Positions 26,008-36,239 are shown, counted from the stretch's first letter. The stretch: 64,000 nt of DNA from Streptomonospora nanhaiensis (GCF_013410565.1 NZ_JACCFO010000001.1:4526001-4590000); one strand, 5' to 3'. Numbers and translations are program-made. The notes: a model not told the origin generated them from the sequence alone.

Positions 26008-27747
26008 CTAACGGGGCGCGAAGGTCTCGACGGCCCGCTGGTAGACGTCCGCGTAGTCGTCCCGGTGGTCGGCGGGGACGTTGATGGTCACCGCGTAGGT
26101 CTCCTCGCCGACGGTCACCAAGTGGGTGGCGAAGTAGCGCCGCGGCGTGGGCCAGTCCTCGTGGCTGAACTCCGCCCGCCAGCGGGCGACGTCCCAGTCG
26201 GCGGGGAACCCGCCGCCCTCGACCTCGGTCATCTCCAGCGCCTGGTAGTCCGACACCTTGGGGTCCTCCTGGAACTCCCGGTGGTCGGCCTCGATCCAGC
26301 CGTAGCTGGTGTCGGGGTCGGAGGGGCCGTTGACCCAGCCGTCGACGTAGAGCAGGTGGTCGCCGTCGGGCTCGAAGCGCACGTAGGCGTCGTCGCGGAC
26401 CGCGGTGTCGTCGACCGACCACTCGGCGGGGTAGTCCACGGTGTACCAGGACGACCGGAAGGTCTCGTAGCGGGTCCAGTCGCGCGTGACCAGTACCACC
26501 GCCACCACCAGCACCACCACCAGGATCAGCGCGCCGGCGACGATGAAGACCGGCACCCCGGCGCCGTCCCGCCGCCGGGCGTCGCGCAGGGTCGCGGGCC
26601 CCTGGCCGGAGTAGGTCGGCGGGGGCGGGGCGGGCGGGTGCGGCGGGGTGGCCGACCCGCCGTAGGGGCGGGGGGTGGTGGGGCCGAAGGGCGCCGCGTG
26701 CGGCCCGGAGGGGTGCGGGGTGTCGAACCCGCCGGGCGCCCCCGGACGCGGCGTGTGCGGCCCGGGGAACGGCGTGTGGGGGCCCGGCGGGGTGTGCGGC
26801 CCGGAGGGGTGGCCGCCGAGACGGCCGGTGCCGTCCGCCGGCGCGGCGCCGGCGGCCCACGCCCCGGTGCGCGGACCGGTGGCCGACCCGGCGGGGCCGG
26901 ACGGTCCGGCCGCGCCGCGCCCCGCGCCCGGGCCGCGCAGCAGCTCCAGCGCGGCGTCGGCGGTGAGGCGGGCCGCGGGGTCGCGCTCCAGCAGCCCCGC
27001 CACCAGCGGCGCCAGCGGGCCGGCGACGGGCAGCGGCGGCAGCGGAGCCGACAGCACCGCCGCGATCGCGGCCGTGATGGAGTCGCGGCGGAAGGGCGAC
27101 TCCCCGTTCAGCGCGGTGTAGAGGGTCACCCCCACGCTCCACAGGTCGGCGGCCGGGGTGGCCTGCTCGCTGCGCAGCCGCTCGGGCGACATGTACTCGG
27201 GGGAGCCGACGAGCGCGCCGGTGCGGGTGATGGAGGCGCCGCCCTCCATGGTCGCGATGCCGAAGTCGGTGAGCACCACCCGGTCGTGCTCGCCGATCAT
27301 GACGTTGCCGGGCTTGATGTCGCGGTGCACCACGCCGTTGGCGTGGGCGGCCCGCACCGCCTCCAGCAGCGCCTCGGCGACGGTGGCCGCGCGCTCGGGC
27401 GGCAGCGGCCCGGTGCGGGCGATCTCCTCCTGGAGGGAGCGGCCGCGGATCAGCTCCATGACGACCCAGGGATGGCCCTCGAAGTCGAACACGTCGTGGA
27501 TGGTGATGACCGAGGGGTGGGCCACCCGCGCCGCCGTCTGCGCCTCGCGGCGCACGCGCGCGTGGGCGTCGGCGCGTTCGGCGTCGGTGAGGTGCCCCGG
27601 GAGCAGGACCTCCTTGACGGCGACGGTGCGCTGCAGGCCGGTGTCGAGCGCCTGCCAGACCACGCCCATGCCGCCGCGGCCCAGTTCGCGCTGGAGGAGG
27701 TAGCGGCCGGCGACCGTGCGCGAGTCCTCGCCGCTGTCTAGTGCCAT
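26008..27747 (-). CDS. Transmembrane Ser/Thr protein kinase (PknB-type)
   Basis: A 579-aa receptor kinase. Gly loop GRGGMGVVW (23-31), K45 in VAVKEV, HRDIKPGN, TDFGIA and SPEYMSPER are all canonical. A Pro/Gly/His-rich cytosolic linker (about 285-380) follows, then one membrane helix (about 390-412) and an extracellular domain of about 165 residues with SSWYTVDYPAEWSVDD, reminiscent of lipoprotein-like PsbP/LpqN folds. ATG 27747 has GGAGAGG 8 nt upstream. There is no PASTA domain. Target unknown. It is the second kinase in the window with the same architecture but a different extracellular sensor. Confidence 0.94.
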   Translation of the reverse strand: MALDSGEDSRTVAGRYLLQRELGRGGMGVVWQALDTGLQRTVAVKEVLLPGHLTDAERADAHARVRREAQTAARVAHPSVITIHDVFDFEGHPWVVMELIRGRSLQEEIARTGPLPPERAATVAEALLEAVRAAHANGVVHRDIKPGNVMIGEHDRVVLTDFGIATMEGGASITRTGALVGSPEYMSPERLRSEQATPAADLWSVGVTLYTALNGESPFRRDSITAAIAAVLSAPLPPLPVAGPLAPLVAGLLERDPAARLTADAALELLRGPGAGRGAAGPSGPAGSATGPRTGAWAAGAAPADGTGRLGGHPSGPHTPPGPHTPFPGPHTPRPGAPGGFDTPHPSGPHAAPFGPTTPRPYGGSATPPHPPAPPPPTYSGQGPATLRDARRRDGAGVPVFIVAGALILVVVLVVAVVLVTRDWTRYETFRSSWYTVDYPAEWSVDDTAVRDDAYVRFEPDGDHLLYVDGWVNGPSDPDTSYGWIEADHREFQEDPKVSDYQALEMTEVEGGGFPADWDVARWRAEFSHEDWPTPRRYFATHLVTVGEETYAVTINVPADHRDDYADVYQRAVETFAPR

Positions 27748-27901
27748 GGTGGCGCCTCTCCGGGGAAGGGGTACTCCAGCAGGGTACTCAGCGGGCGGCG
27801 CCGGGATCGAGCGCACGGCCGCGGCGGCCGCGTGTCCGCGGCAGCCGAAGGGGGCCGGTCGCCCGGCCCCCTTCCGCCTCAGCACCGCCCCGGAGCGGGG
27901 C

Positions 27902-29290
27902 TCACCGCGAGTTGGTCATCCGCAGGACGTCCAGGGCCTCGTCCAGCTGGGCCTCGGTGAGCTTGCCGTCGGCGACGTAGCCGCGCTCCAGCACCACCTC
28001 GCGGATGGTCTTGCGCTCGGCCAGCGACTGCTTGGCGACCTTGGCGGCCTCCTCGTAGCCGATGTAGCGGTTGAGCGGGGTGACGATGGAGGGCGAGGAC
28101 TCCGCGTACTCGCGGCAGCGCTCCACGTTGGCCTCGATGCCGGCCACGCAGCGGTCGGCGAAGACCCGCGAGACGTTGGCCAGCAGCCGGATGGACTCCA
28201 GCACGTTGCGGGCGATCATCGGCAGCTGCACGTTCAGCTCGAAGTTGCCGGCCGAGCCGCCGAAGGCCACCGCGGCGTCGTTGCCGACCACCTGCGAGGA
28301 GACCTGGAGCATCGCCTCGCACAGCACGGGGTTGACCTTGCCCGGCATGATCGAGGAGCCCGGCTGGAGGTCGGGCAGCAGGATCTCGGTCAGGCCGGTG
28401 CGCGGGCCCGAGCCCATCCAGCGGATGTCGTTGGCGATCTTGACGAACCCCACCGCGATCGTGCGCAGCTGGCCCGACAGCTCCACCAGGCCGTCGCGGG
28501 CGCCCTGGGCCTCGAAGTGGTCGCGGGCCTCGGTCAGCGGCAGGCCGGTGGCCGAGGCGATCTCGGCGATGACCCGCTCGGCGAAGCCCGCCGGGGTGTT
28601 GATGCCCGTGCCCACGGCGGTGCCGCCCAGCGGCAGCTCGGCCACGCGCGGCAGGGTCGCCTCCAGCCGCTCCACGCCGTAGCGCACCTGCGCGGCGTAG
28701 CCGGCGAACTCCTGGCCCAGGGTCACCGGTGTGGCGTCCATGAGGTGGGTGCGCCCGCTCTTGACGACGGTGGCGAACTCCTCGGCCTTGGCCGACAGCG
28801 CGGCCTCCAGGTGCCGCAGCGCCGGGACCAGGTCGTTGACCAGCGCCGAGGTGGCGGCGATGTGGATCGACGACGGGTAGACGTCGTTGGAGGACTGCGA
28901 GGCGTTGACGTGGTCGTTGGGGTGGACCGGGGCGCCCAGCCGCTCACTGGCCAGGGTGGCGACGACCTCGTTGGTGTTCATGTTGCTGGACGTGCCCGAC
29001 CCGGTCTGGAACACGTCGATGGGGAACTCGGCGTTCCACCGGCCCTCGGCGACCTCCAGGGCGGCCTCGCGGATGGCCTTGCCCAGGTCCTCCGGGATCA
29101 CGCCCAACTCGGCGTTGACCTTGGCCGCCGCCGCCTTGATGTGGCCCAGGGCCGCGATGTTGGCGTGCTCGATGCCCTGGCCGGAGATCGGGAAGTTCTC
29201 CACGGCCCGCTGGGTCTGCGCGCGCCACTTGGCCTCGGCGGGGACCTTGACCTCGCCCATCGAGTCGTGCTCGATGCGGAATTCGCTCAT
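27902..29290 (-). CDS. fumC: Fumarate hydratase, class II
   Basis: A 462-aa iron-independent fumarase of the TCA cycle (fumarate to L-malate). The fumarase/aspartase superfamily signature [10 protein letters not shown] is present, together with [27 protein letters not shown] and [11 protein letters not shown]; the catalytic Ser is in the SSIMPGK loop. Full family length. ATG 29290 was chosen over upstream extension because the alignment starts at [21 protein letters not shown] lies about 12 nt upstream. In M. tuberculosis fum and glpX are adjacent (Rv1098c, Rv1099c); here four genes lie between them. Confidence 0.97.
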   Translation of the reverse strand: MSEFRIEHDSMGEVKVPAEAKWRAQTQRAVENFPISGQGIEHANIAALGHIKAAAAKVNAELGVIPEDLGKAIREAALEVAEGRWNAEFPIDVFQTGSGTSSNMNTNEVVATLASERLGAPVHPNDHVNASQSSNDVYPSSIHIAATSALVNDLVPALRHLEAALSAKAEEFATVVKSGRTHLMDATPVTLGQEFAGYAAQVRYGVERLEATLPRVAELPLGGTAVGTGINTPAGFAERVIAEIASATGLPLTEARDHFEAQGARDGLVELSGQLRTIAVGFVKIANDIRWMGSGPRTGLTEILLPDLQPGSSIMPGKVNPVLCEAMLQVSSQVVGNDAAVAFGGSAGNFELNVQLPMIARNVLESIRLLANVSRVFADRCVAGIEANVERCREYAESSPSIVTPLNRYIGYEEAAKVAKQSLAERKTIREVVLERGYVADGKLTEAQLDEALDVLRMTNSR

Positions 29291-29434
29291 TGCTGAAAGA
29301 CACCTCCACAAGAACCTGAACCACAGACTGCCAGACCCGGCGAGCACCGCGGTCGGCAACCCCGGCCCCCGCCTGCGGGTTCGCCGGTCAGAGCGGGGGC
29401 GGGCCGGCGGCGGCCGCGCGCGGGGAGGCGCGGA

Positions 29435-30031
29435 TCACTCCAGCGCGGCGCGGCGGCGCCGCCAGGACAGCCGGCCCCGCGGCCGGCGCGGCGGGCGCAC
29501 CCGCACCGTGCCCAGCAGCGAGAAGCCGGTGATCTCCAGCACCGGGGCGCCGTCGCGGCGCGGCGGCCGCACCGCCGTGGTGCGCCGGCCCAGGACGGAC
29601 CGGCCGCGCATCCGGACCTCGACCCCCTCGGGCACGGTGATCAGGACGCGGCCGAAGACGCACAGCACCGGCATGCGCACGTGCCCGCGCACCAGCAGGG
29701 CCTCGCGCATGTCGAGGTCGAGGGTGCCGCCGACCGCCGCGGCGGGCTCGGTGGGCCGCACCACCCAGCGGCCGGCGCGGCGCAGCGTGGTGAACAGCGC
29801 CATCAGCGGGCGCTCGTCCAACTGGAGGGGCTGGCGGTCGGGCGGCAGCAGGTCGGCCAGGGCCCCGGGCAGCTCGCCGAGGGTGCGCGCCCGGTACACC
29901 GCCTCGACGCGCTCCTCGAACTCCGCGAGGTCGAGGCGGCCGTCGGCCACGGCCGCGCGCAGCGCCTCGACCACGCGTTCGCGGTCGGCGTTGGAGGCGC
30001 GCAGGCGGGCGGGGGACGGGCCGTCGTTCAC
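29435..30031 (-). CDS. DUF1707 (SHOCT-like) domain protein
   Basis: A 198-aa protein. The N-terminal DUF1707 helical module RASNADRERVVEALRAAVADGR-LDLAEFEERV (about 10-60) is diagnostic. A C-terminal beta-rich region contains VFGRVLITVPEGVEVRMRG, like LiaF/DUF2154 adhesin-type domains found in cell-envelope stress proteins. No clear membrane helix is visible. GTG 30031 is preceded by GGAG at a short distance, so the start is uncertain. It diverges from an ABC exporter operon, hinting at envelope stress (inference). Confidence 0.85.
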   Translation of the reverse strand: MNDGPSPARLRASNADRERVVEALRAAVADGRLDLAEFEERVEAVYRARTLGELPGALADLLPPDRQPLQLDERPLMALFTTLRRAGRWVVRPTEPAAAVGGTLDLDMREALLVRGHVRMPVLCVFGRVLITVPEGVEVRMRGRSVLGRRTTAVRPPRRDGAPVLEITGFSLLGTVRVRPPRRPRGRLSWRRRRAALE

Positions 30032-30223
30032 GCGCTCCACGGTAGCCGCTGGGCGCGCGGCGCACGGGCGCCGAGGGGCGCGGGAGGGGCCGGCGGAGCC
30101 GAGGGGGCGGCGCGCACGCGCGCGGCCGGGGCGGGGAGCGGGCGCGGACGGCGCGGCCGCGGCTGTCCACAGACATGGGAAAAGCGGTGGAGAATCCGCG
30201 GGCGGCGACCCTACGGTGAGCGC

Positions 30224-31213
30224 ATGTCGCAATCCGGGCAGCAGAGTTCCGCCTCCACCGCACGCCGGCCGGCCGACCGCCGTCCGGCGCCCGACCCCTC
30301 CGCTCCGCCGGCCATCGTGCTGCGCGGCGTGGTCAAGCGCTTCGGCTCCTTCACCGCCGTCGACGGCCTGGACCTGGAGGTCCCCTCCGGCGTGGTGTTC
30401 GGCCTGCTGGGACCCAACGGCGCGGGCAAGAGCACCACCATGCGCATGCTCACCGCGCAGTGCCTGGCCACCTCCGGCGAGATCAGCGTGCTGGGCCACC
30501 CGGTCCCGCGCGCCTCCAAGCGCGCCCGCGCGGCCATGGGCGTGGTGCCCCAGCACGACAACCTCGACGAAGAGCTGACCGTCCAGGAGAACCTGGAGGT
30601 CTTCACCCACCTCTACCGCGTCCCGCGGAGCCTACGGGCGCAGGCCGTCGAACGCGCGCTGCGGCTGGCGCACCTGGTGGACCGCCGCCACGACCGCACC
30701 GACAAGCTCTCGGGCGGCATGCGGCGCCGCCTGCTCATCGCGCGCGGGCTGGTGCACCGGCCCCGGCTGGTGCTGCTCGACGAACCCACCGTGGGCCTGG
30801 ACCCCCAGGTCCGCCAGGACCTGTGGGGCCTGATCACCGCCCTGCGGGCCGAGGGCGTCACGGTGCTGATGTCCACCCACTACATCGAGGAGGCCGAACG
30901 CCTGGCCGACGTCGTGGCGCTCGTGGCCAAGGGCCGCGTGGTCGCCCAGGGCGCGCCGGCCGACCTCATCGCCGCCCACGCCGGCCGCACCGTCGAGGAG
31001 TACCTGGTGCCGCCGCAGGCCGCCGGCGCCGACGGCCTCGAATCCCGGCTGCGCGCCGCCGGCCTGTCCGTGCGGCGCACCGGGCCCACGCTGTCGGTGC
31101 TGCGCGCGGGTGAGCTGCCCGACTCCCTGCGCGCCGAACTGGGCACCGGCATGGAGCGCGCCGGAAACCTCGAAGACGTGTTCGTCACCCTGACCGGGGA
31201 GCGTGTGGAATGA
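30224..31213 (+). CDS. ABC transporter ATP-binding protein (DrrA/NodI type)
   Basis: A 329-aa ATPase. After a 30-residue Pro/Arg-rich lead come Walker A GPNGAGKST (about 63-71), the Q-loop in GVVPQHDNLDEELTV, the signature LSGGMRRRL, Walker B LVLLDEPTVGLDPQ and the H-loop STHY. A C-terminal regulatory extension is typical of antibiotic-resistance DrrA-like proteins. ATG start with GGTGAG just upstream. It overlaps its permease gene by 4 nt (ATGA). Together they form an exporter of unknown substrate, probably a drug, lipid or polyketide. Confidence 0.94.
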   Translation: MSQSGQQSSASTARRPADRRPAPDPSAPPAIVLRGVVKRFGSFTAVDGLDLEVPSGVVFGLLGPNGAGKSTTMRMLTAQCLATSGEISVLGHPVPRASKRARAAMGVVPQHDNLDEELTVQENLEVFTHLYRVPRSLRAQAVERALRLAHLVDRRHDRTDKLSGGMRRRLLIARGLVHRPRLVLLDEPTVGLDPQVRQDLWGLITALRAEGVTVLMSTHYIEEAERLADVVALVAKGRVVAQGAPADLIAAHAGRTVEEYLVPPQAAGADGLESRLRAAGLSVRRTGPTLSVLRAGELPDSLRAELGTGMERAGNLEDVFVTLTGERVE

Positions 31214-32028
31214 CCCTCGACACCGACACCCGCGCGGCCGCGCCCGCGCCGCCCGGACCGCCGCGCCGGTTCGAGGTCGCCCCCATCGCCGGGGTGCTGG
31301 CGCGCGAGTGGGCGCTGTACCGCCGCAGCTGGCGGCCCACCACGTTCGCGGCGGTGGCCGAACCGGTCATCATGCTGCTGGCGTTCGGGGTGGGCCTGGG
31401 CTCCCTGATCGGGGCGATCGGCGGCTACGACTACATCGAGTTCCTGGGCACCGGCATCGTGGCCACCTCGGTGCTGTTCACCTCGATGTTCCCCGGACTG
31501 ATCGACACCTTCGTGCGGCGGGTCTTCCAGCACACCTACGACGGCATGCTCGCCGCGCCCGTCGACGTCCGCGAACTCGTCACCGGCGAGGCCACCTGGA
31601 TCGCGTGCAAGGCCGGCGTCTACGGCTGCGCGCCGCTGCTCGTGGCGATCGGGTTCGGGCTGCCGGCCTCGCCGGCCATGCTGCTGGTGCCGGTCATCGC
31701 GTTCGTGACCGGGTTCGGGTTCGCGCTGACCGGGGTGTGGCTGTCGGCGGTGGTGCCCTCGATCAAGACGATGGACTACATCATCTCCGGGGTGATCACG
31801 CCGCTGTACCTGATCGCGGGCACGTTCTTCCCGATCGACTCCCTGCCGGCCTGGGCGCAGGTCGTCGCGCGGATCAACCCGCTGTACCACTGCGTGGAGC
31901 TGGTGCGGGCCACGGCCTTCGGCATGGACCCGCTGCGCGACCTCGGCCACTTCGCGGCGCTGCTGGCGTTCGTGGCCCTGGTGTGGTTCCTGGCGGTCTG
32001 GCAGATGCGGCGGCGGCTCATCGACTGA
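31210..32028 (+). CDS. ABC-2 type permease (DrrB/NodJ type)
   Basis: A 272-aa membrane protein with six hydrophobic segments and the ABC-2 layout: a cytosolic N-terminus, FAAVAEPVIMLLAFGVGLG as first helix, and the FAGTFFPID-like motif IAGTFFPIDSLPAWAQ before the last helices. Its start overlaps the ATPase stop, so subunit production is coupled. It should form the membrane channel of the exporter. No substrate can be inferred from sequence. Confidence 0.93.
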   Translation: MTLDTDTRAAAPAPPGPPRRFEVAPIAGVLAREWALYRRSWRPTTFAAVAEPVIMLLAFGVGLGSLIGAIGGYDYIEFLGTGIVATSVLFTSMFPGLIDTFVRRVFQHTYDGMLAAPVDVRELVTGEATWIACKAGVYGCAPLLVAIGFGLPASPAMLLVPVIAFVTGFGFALTGVWLSAVVPSIKTMDYIISGVITPLYLIAGTFFPIDSLPAWAQVVARINPLYHCVELVRATAFGMDPLRDLGHFAALLAFVALVWFLAVWQMRRRLID

Positions 32029-32042
32029 CCCGCCCCGCCCAC

Positions 32043-32076
32043 GCGGTCGGCCGCCCCCGCCCGGGCGGCCGACCGC
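32043..32076. terminator. Bidirectional terminator hairpin
   Basis: A perfect 14-bp stem (32043-32056 with 32063-32076) and a 6-nt loop, between the permease and the convergent DUF3352 gene. Confidence 0.7.
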
Positions 32077-32082
32077 TCAGGC

Positions 32083-33675
32083 TCACTGCCCGCCGTTGGG
32101 GGCCCAGCGGGCCCGCATCGACATCGACTCCTGGGTGAACCCCACCGATCCGCCCAGCACGCCCCACTGCTCGGGCGCGTGCTCGCCGGCCTCGGCCATC
32201 AGCGGCTCCAGGTCGACGTACACCCCCATGTGGGCGTCCTCGGTGCCCTCCATGGCCTGCTGGTACAGCGGGTCCTCGCCCAGGCGGCCGGTGCCGGTGG
32301 AACCCGAGGTCACGACCACGGCAGAGCCGTCGTCGTTGACCCCCGGCGGGGCGTCGTAGGAGCCCGACCACAGCTGGGTTACGGCCTCCTCCAGCGCGGC
32401 GGAGTCGGCGCCCTCGGCGCGGTACTGGAACGACGGCGCCGAGCTGGTGCCGCCGAAGAAGTCGTCGACCGACCCGCCGAGGTCGGTGAACCCGAGCGCG
32501 GTCCGGGTGCCCAGCAGGCTGGTCATGCCCTCGGGCATGGTCAGGCCGAGGTCGGACATGGCGGACTCGAACTCGGCGAAGTCGTCGGGGGCGTCCTCGT
32601 AGCCCTGGGCCACCAGGGAGTCCAGGCCGGTGCCGCCCATGGCGAACACGGTGTCGTCGGGGAGGTTGCCCATGTGGTCCAGGCCGGGGTCGGGGATGTC
32701 GTAGTCGGCCATGGAGATCCCGTCGGCCGACACCTCGAAGGCGTCGCCGCGCAGCTCGACGTAGCCGCTGCGGATGGTCACCCCCATGGCCATGCGCCCG
32801 CTGACGTTCTCGTAGGCGTCCAGCGGCACGGCGGGCTCCTCGGGGTAGCCGAACTCGTCGTAGCCGCCGTAGGGGGAGGACTCGGTCTCGGCCATGGCCG
32901 TGGCCAGCGCGCCGAGGTCGGTCCAGGCCGAGGCGACGGGGTCGCCGCCGATGGCGTCCATGTCGCCGGTGTAGGTGGTGTTGTCGGCGAGCGTGCCCGA
33001 GGTGTCGACCTGGTGGTCCAGGTCGGCGAGGGTCTCGGGGGTGGGGGTGAGCAGCGCGAAGTCGTCGCGGACCTCGTAGTGCAGCTCGGTCTGGGAGGCC
33101 AGCTCGGTCAGCGCGGCCTCGGCGGCGGCGGCGTCCTCGCAGGCCAGGGCGATCGCCACGGCGGGGCCGGTGCCGTCGACGGCGGCGTTCTCGTTGGCGG
33201 GCCGCCACAGGGCCACGCCGAACCGCCGGCCGAGCCAGGGCTCGAAGTCGGCCTCGTAGGTCATGTCGACGCCCAGGCTCTCGATCATGCCGTCGACGAC
33301 CTCCTGGGCGGGGTCGGCCTCGGGGTCGATCTCGTCGCGCACGGTGTCGGGCAGGCGCTGGGCGAACCGCGCGTAGTCGGCGAGCTGGCCGCCGTTGGGC
33401 TGGAGGTTCAGCTCGGCGAACACCATGGCCGACCCGGGCAGCACGGTGGCGGGGTCGGGGCCGACGAAGGCGTCGCGTACGACGGTGTTGGCCGCCCACA
33501 CGGTGGTGGCCATGAGCACCACGCCCAGCCCGGCGGCGACCGGGACGAGCCAGAGGCGGCCGGCGCGGCGCGGGGGGCCGGGCGCCGGTGCGTAACCCGG
33601 ACCCGCGGGGGGCGGCTGGTACTGGCCGCCCGGGGCTCCCCACTGGCCCTGGTTGGGGGGATCAGGGTAGGACAT
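32083..33675 (-). CDS. DUF3352 membrane-anchored protein
   Basis: A 530-aa protein. The Pro/Gly/Gln/Tyr-rich cytosolic lead (1-35) is followed by one membrane helix (about 41-62, LWLVPVAAGLGVVLMATTVWA) and a large extracytoplasmic domain starting with LPGSAMVFAELNLQPNGGQ. This is characteristic of DUF3352 proteins of high-GC Gram-positives, whose function is unknown. The domain is acidic and almost free of cysteine. ATG 33675. It lies between the exporter operon and glpX. An envelope function is likely from topology only. Confidence 0.85.
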   Translation of the reverse strand: MSYPDPPNQGQWGAPGGQYQPPPAGPGYAPAPGPPRRAGRLWLVPVAAGLGVVLMATTVWAANTVVRDAFVGPDPATVLPGSAMVFAELNLQPNGGQLADYARFAQRLPDTVRDEIDPEADPAQEVVDGMIESLGVDMTYEADFEPWLGRRFGVALWRPANENAAVDGTGPAVAIALACEDAAAAEAALTELASQTELHYEVRDDFALLTPTPETLADLDHQVDTSGTLADNTTYTGDMDAIGGDPVASAWTDLGALATAMAETESSPYGGYDEFGYPEEPAVPLDAYENVSGRMAMGVTIRSGYVELRGDAFEVSADGISMADYDIPDPGLDHMGNLPDDTVFAMGGTGLDSLVAQGYEDAPDDFAEFESAMSDLGLTMPEGMTSLLGTRTALGFTDLGGSVDDFFGGTSSAPSFQYRAEGADSAALEEAVTQLWSGSYDAPPGVNDDGSAVVVTSGSTGTGRLGEDPLYQQAMEGTEDAHMGVYVDLEPLMAEAGEHAPEQWGVLGGSVGFTQESMSMRARWAPNGGQ

Positions 33676-33727
33676 CGCACCTCCGTCGGATCACGCTTAT
33701 CCGCTACGAAGGTATCAATGCGGCTTT

Positions 33728-33760
33728 GCCCGAATGCCCTGTTCCACAGGGCATTCGGGC
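33728..33760 (-). terminator. glpX terminator hairpin
   Basis: A perfect 14-bp stem GCCCGAATGCCCTG (33728-33741) with its complement (33747-33760) and a 5-nt loop, 11 bp beyond the glpX stop. Confidence 0.75.
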
Positions 33761-33770
33761 GGTAGGGAGG

Positions 33771-34802
33771 CTACTGGGCCGCGGCGATGGCGCCGAAGTC
33801 GATCCCGCTGTAGCCGGAGAGCTTGGCCAGGCGGTGCTCGCTGCGGATCTGCCGCACGGTGCCGCTGCGGCCCCGCATGACCAGGGAGTCCGTGACCGCG
33901 CCGCCGGACATGTAGCGCACACCGCCCACCAGTTCGCCGTCGGTGATCCCGGTCGCGGCGAAGAACACGTCCTCCGAGGACACCAGGTCGTCGGTGGTCA
34001 GCACGCGGTCCAGGTCGTGCCCGGCGTCCAGGGCCCTGCGCCGCTCGGCGTCGTCGGTTGGCCACAACCGGCCTTGGATCACGCCGCCCAGGCACTTCAT
34101 GGCGCACGCGGAGATGATGCCCTCGGGGGTGCCGCCGATGCCCAGCAGCAGGTCCACGCCGGTGTTGGGGCGGGCCGCCATGATGGCGCCGGCGACGTCG
34201 CCGTCGGTGATGAACTTGATGCGCGCCCCGGCCTCGCGCACCTGGCGCACGATGTCCTCGTGGCGCGGGCGGTCCAGGATGACGACGGTGACGTCCTGGG
34301 GCGTGGCGCCCTTGGCGCGGGCGACGGCGCGGATGTTGTCGGCGATCGGCGCGGTGATGTCCACGACGTCGGCGGCCTCCGGCCCGGTGGCCAGCTTCTC
34401 CATGTAGAACACCGCGGAGGGGTCGAACATGGAGTCGCGGGGCGCCACGGCCAGCACGGAGATGGCGTTGGGCATGCCCATGGCGGTCAGGCGGGTGCCG
34501 TCGATGGGGTCGACGGCGACGTCGCAGTCGGGGCCGGACCCGTCGCCCACGCGCTCGCCGTTGAACAGCATCGGCGCGTTGTCCTTCTCGCCCTCGCCGA
34601 TCACCACGGTGCCGTTCATCGACACCGTGCTGATCATGTGCCGCATCCCGCGCACGGCCACGCCGTCGGCGCCGTTCTTGTCGCCGCGCCCCACCCAGCG
34701 CGCCGCTGCCAGCGCGGCGGCCTCGGTGACCCGGACGAGTTCCAGCGCCAGGTTGCGGTCGGGCGCGTCGGGGGAGCCCGGGGCGACGGTGGAATCGGTC
34801 AT
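33771..34802 (-). CDS. glpX: Fructose-1,6-bisphosphatase, class II
   Basis: A 343-aa gluconeogenic phosphatase (fructose 1,6-bisphosphate to fructose 6-phosphate). Class II motifs are [13 protein letters not shown], the metal-binding VAVDPIDGT, and [20 protein letters not shown]. Actinobacteria typically rely on this class. ATG 34802 follows GGAGAGG 8 nt upstream. It diverges from a TetR gene. In M. tuberculosis glpX (Rv1099c) sits directly upstream of fum on the same strand, an order kept here apart from the inserted genes. Confidence 0.97.
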   Translation of the reverse strand: MTDSTVAPGSPDAPDRNLALELVRVTEAAALAAARWVGRGDKNGADGVAVRGMRHMISTVSMNGTVVIGEGEKDNAPMLFNGERVGDGSGPDCDVAVDPIDGTRLTAMGMPNAISVLAVAPRDSMFDPSAVFYMEKLATGPEAADVVDITAPIADNIRAVARAKGATPQDVTVVILDRPRHEDIVRQVREAGARIKFITDGDVAGAIMAARPNTGVDLLLGIGGTPEGIISACAMKCLGGVIQGRLWPTDDAERRRALDAGHDLDRVLTTDDLVSSEDVFFAATGITDGELVGGVRYMSGGAVTDSLVMRGRSGTVRQIRSEHRLAKLSGYSGIDFGAIAAAQ

Positions 34803-34937
34803 CGGTGAGCCTCTCCAAGCCGGGCGTGTCTCGCCCGCGGCGGTCGGTGATTTTGGGACAAGCGTAATCACCTGACGTAATGTCGACCTAGGCGGGCCGC
34901 TGGCGCGCCGGAGCGAAAGGGAACGGTAGGGCCGACG

Positions 34938-35558
34938 TTGACTGTCGAGAAGGTGTCCAAGCCGGTGCGGACCTCCCACCGGGGCGCGGCCACGCGCAGC
35001 GCCCTGCTCAAGGCCGCCGCGCACGTGTTCCGCACGGTGGGGTTCGCCCGCGCGGGCGTGAGCGAGGTCGTGGAGCAGGCCGGGGCGAGCGTCGGCAGCC
35101 TCTACCACCACTTCACCGGCAAGGCCGACCTGTACCACGCGCTGTACGAGGAGTTCCAGCAGCGCCAGCAGGACCGCACCCACCGCGCCGTCGCCGAGGC
35201 GCGCGCCCGGGGCGAGAACGACCCCACCCGGCTGATGTACACCGCCGCGCGCGCCTACCTCGAGGGGTGCATCGAGGAGCGCGAGACCACGCTGCTGTTC
35301 TTCAGCGGCGACGGCCCGCCCGGCTTCGACTCCAAGCTGCGCGAGCGGCTGCGCCAGTGGACCGACCGCAACGTCGCGCTGTTCCGCAAGGCCGACGAGC
35401 CCGTTGACGAGGCCCTGCTCATGGTGGTCAGCGGGGCCATGCTGCTGGCGGTCACCGAGGTCATCCGCCGCGACGACACCGAGGCGCGCCGACTGGCCGA
35501 CGACATCACCGGCCTGCTGTCGCGGCTGGAGCCGCGCCGGCCCGCGGCCGAGGGCTGA
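34938..35558 (+). CDS. TetR family transcriptional regulator
   Basis: A 206-aa one-component regulator. The N-terminal helix-turn-helix (about 14-65) contains [22 protein letters not shown] and [17 protein letters not shown]. The C-terminal helical domain is ligand-binding, identity unknown. TTG 34938 was taken because GGTAGGG lies 6 nt upstream; a GTG at 34953 is the next candidate. It diverges from glpX, and the intergenic region holds CGTAAT twice in direct orientation (34863 and 34876). Regulation of itself, or of glpX, is possible but unproven. Confidence 0.88.
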   Translation: MTVEKVSKPVRTSHRGAATRSALLKAAAHVFRTVGFARAGVSEVVEQAGASVGSLYHHFTGKADLYHALYEEFQQRQQDRTHRAVAEARARGENDPTRLMYTAARAYLEGCIEERETTLLFFSGDGPPGFDSKLRERLRQWTDRNVALFRKADEPVDEALLMVVSGAMLLAVTEVIRRDDTEARRLADDITGLLSRLEPRRPAAEG

Positions 35559-35728
35559 GCCGCCGCAGCCGCCGCTACCGGCGGGTCGCGGAGTTCCCGA
35601 TCACGGTGTGAGAAGGTGCGGGTGTTTTCCGCTGCCGAGCGGGCTGCGCGTCGCGAGACTGGGTATGCCGATAACCCGGCCAACAGCCACATTGCGTGAG
35701 CGAACCTTCAGCACGGAGTTGACTACAG

Positions 35729-36166
35729 ATGCTCGGCGACATCATCGACTGGTTCAAGGGACCCTTCGGCGGCGCCGTGGAGTCCGCGGGGGACGGGTTC
35801 ACCGCCGCCTCCGGCGGCCTCCACGAGGCGGCTGCGGGGACCGCGCAGGACTACACCGGCGCGGCCGAGGACGCGGCCAACGACGCGGGCGGCATGGCGG
35901 GTGAGTACCTCCAGGCGGCCGAGGGCAACGCCCAGGACGCGGCGGGCGTGGCCGGGGAGTTCGCGGGCGCGGCCGAGGGCGCCACGATGGACGCCGCGGG
36001 CCAGGCGCAGCAGTCGCTGCAGGAGGCCAGCGCCGGCGCGGCCGCCGACCTGCAGAACGCCCAGGCGCCGGTCGAGGAGTTCACCCAGGGCGTCCAGGAC
36101 GCCGCGGCCGACCCCGGGGCGGCGGCGCAGGAGCAGGCCCAGCAGTACATCGAGCGCGAGCGCTGA
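35729..36166 (+). CDS. Ala-rich helical repeat protein (LEA-like)
   Basis: A 145-aa acidic protein of very low complexity. The N-terminal MLGDIIDWFKGPFGG looks like a short amphipathic anchor. Residues 25-135 are built of roughly 11-15-residue units rich in A, G, E and Q (AAEGNAQDAAGVAGEFAGAAEG and similar), which would form long amphipathic helices like late-embryogenesis-abundant proteins or lipid-droplet/phasin-type surfaces. ATG start without a strong ribosome site. The N-terminal W-F/V-K-G-x-F-G motif recurs in the Ala-rich protein at 37564. Function unknown. Confidence 0.75.
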   Translation: MLGDIIDWFKGPFGGAVESAGDGFTAASGGLHEAAAGTAQDYTGAAEDAANDAGGMAGEYLQAAEGNAQDAAGVAGEFAGAAEGATMDAAGQAQQSLQEASAGAAADLQNAQAPVEEFTQGVQDAAADPGAAAQEQAQQYIERER

Positions 36167-36200
36167 TTCGCCGGGGGCGCAGCCGCCCGCGCCCCGCGGA

Positions 36201-36239
36201 CGCGCCCCGCCGCGGCCGAGGTGGTCGCGGCGGGGCGCG
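36201..36239. terminator. Bidirectional terminator hairpin
   Basis: A perfect 14-bp stem (36201-36214 with 36226-36239) and an 11-nt loop, between the convergent Ala-rich gene and ispH. Confidence 0.65.

Noticed and set aside
24853-27741. 962-codon plus-strand frame across the kinase gene
   Set aside because: It spans an intergenic region and is antisense to a canonical Ser/Thr kinase. No motif or ribosome site.
35729-36166. Ala-rich repeats as a non-coding low-complexity tract
   Set aside because: The frame is clean, the units are conserved at protein rather than base level, and the gene is closed by a bidirectional terminator.
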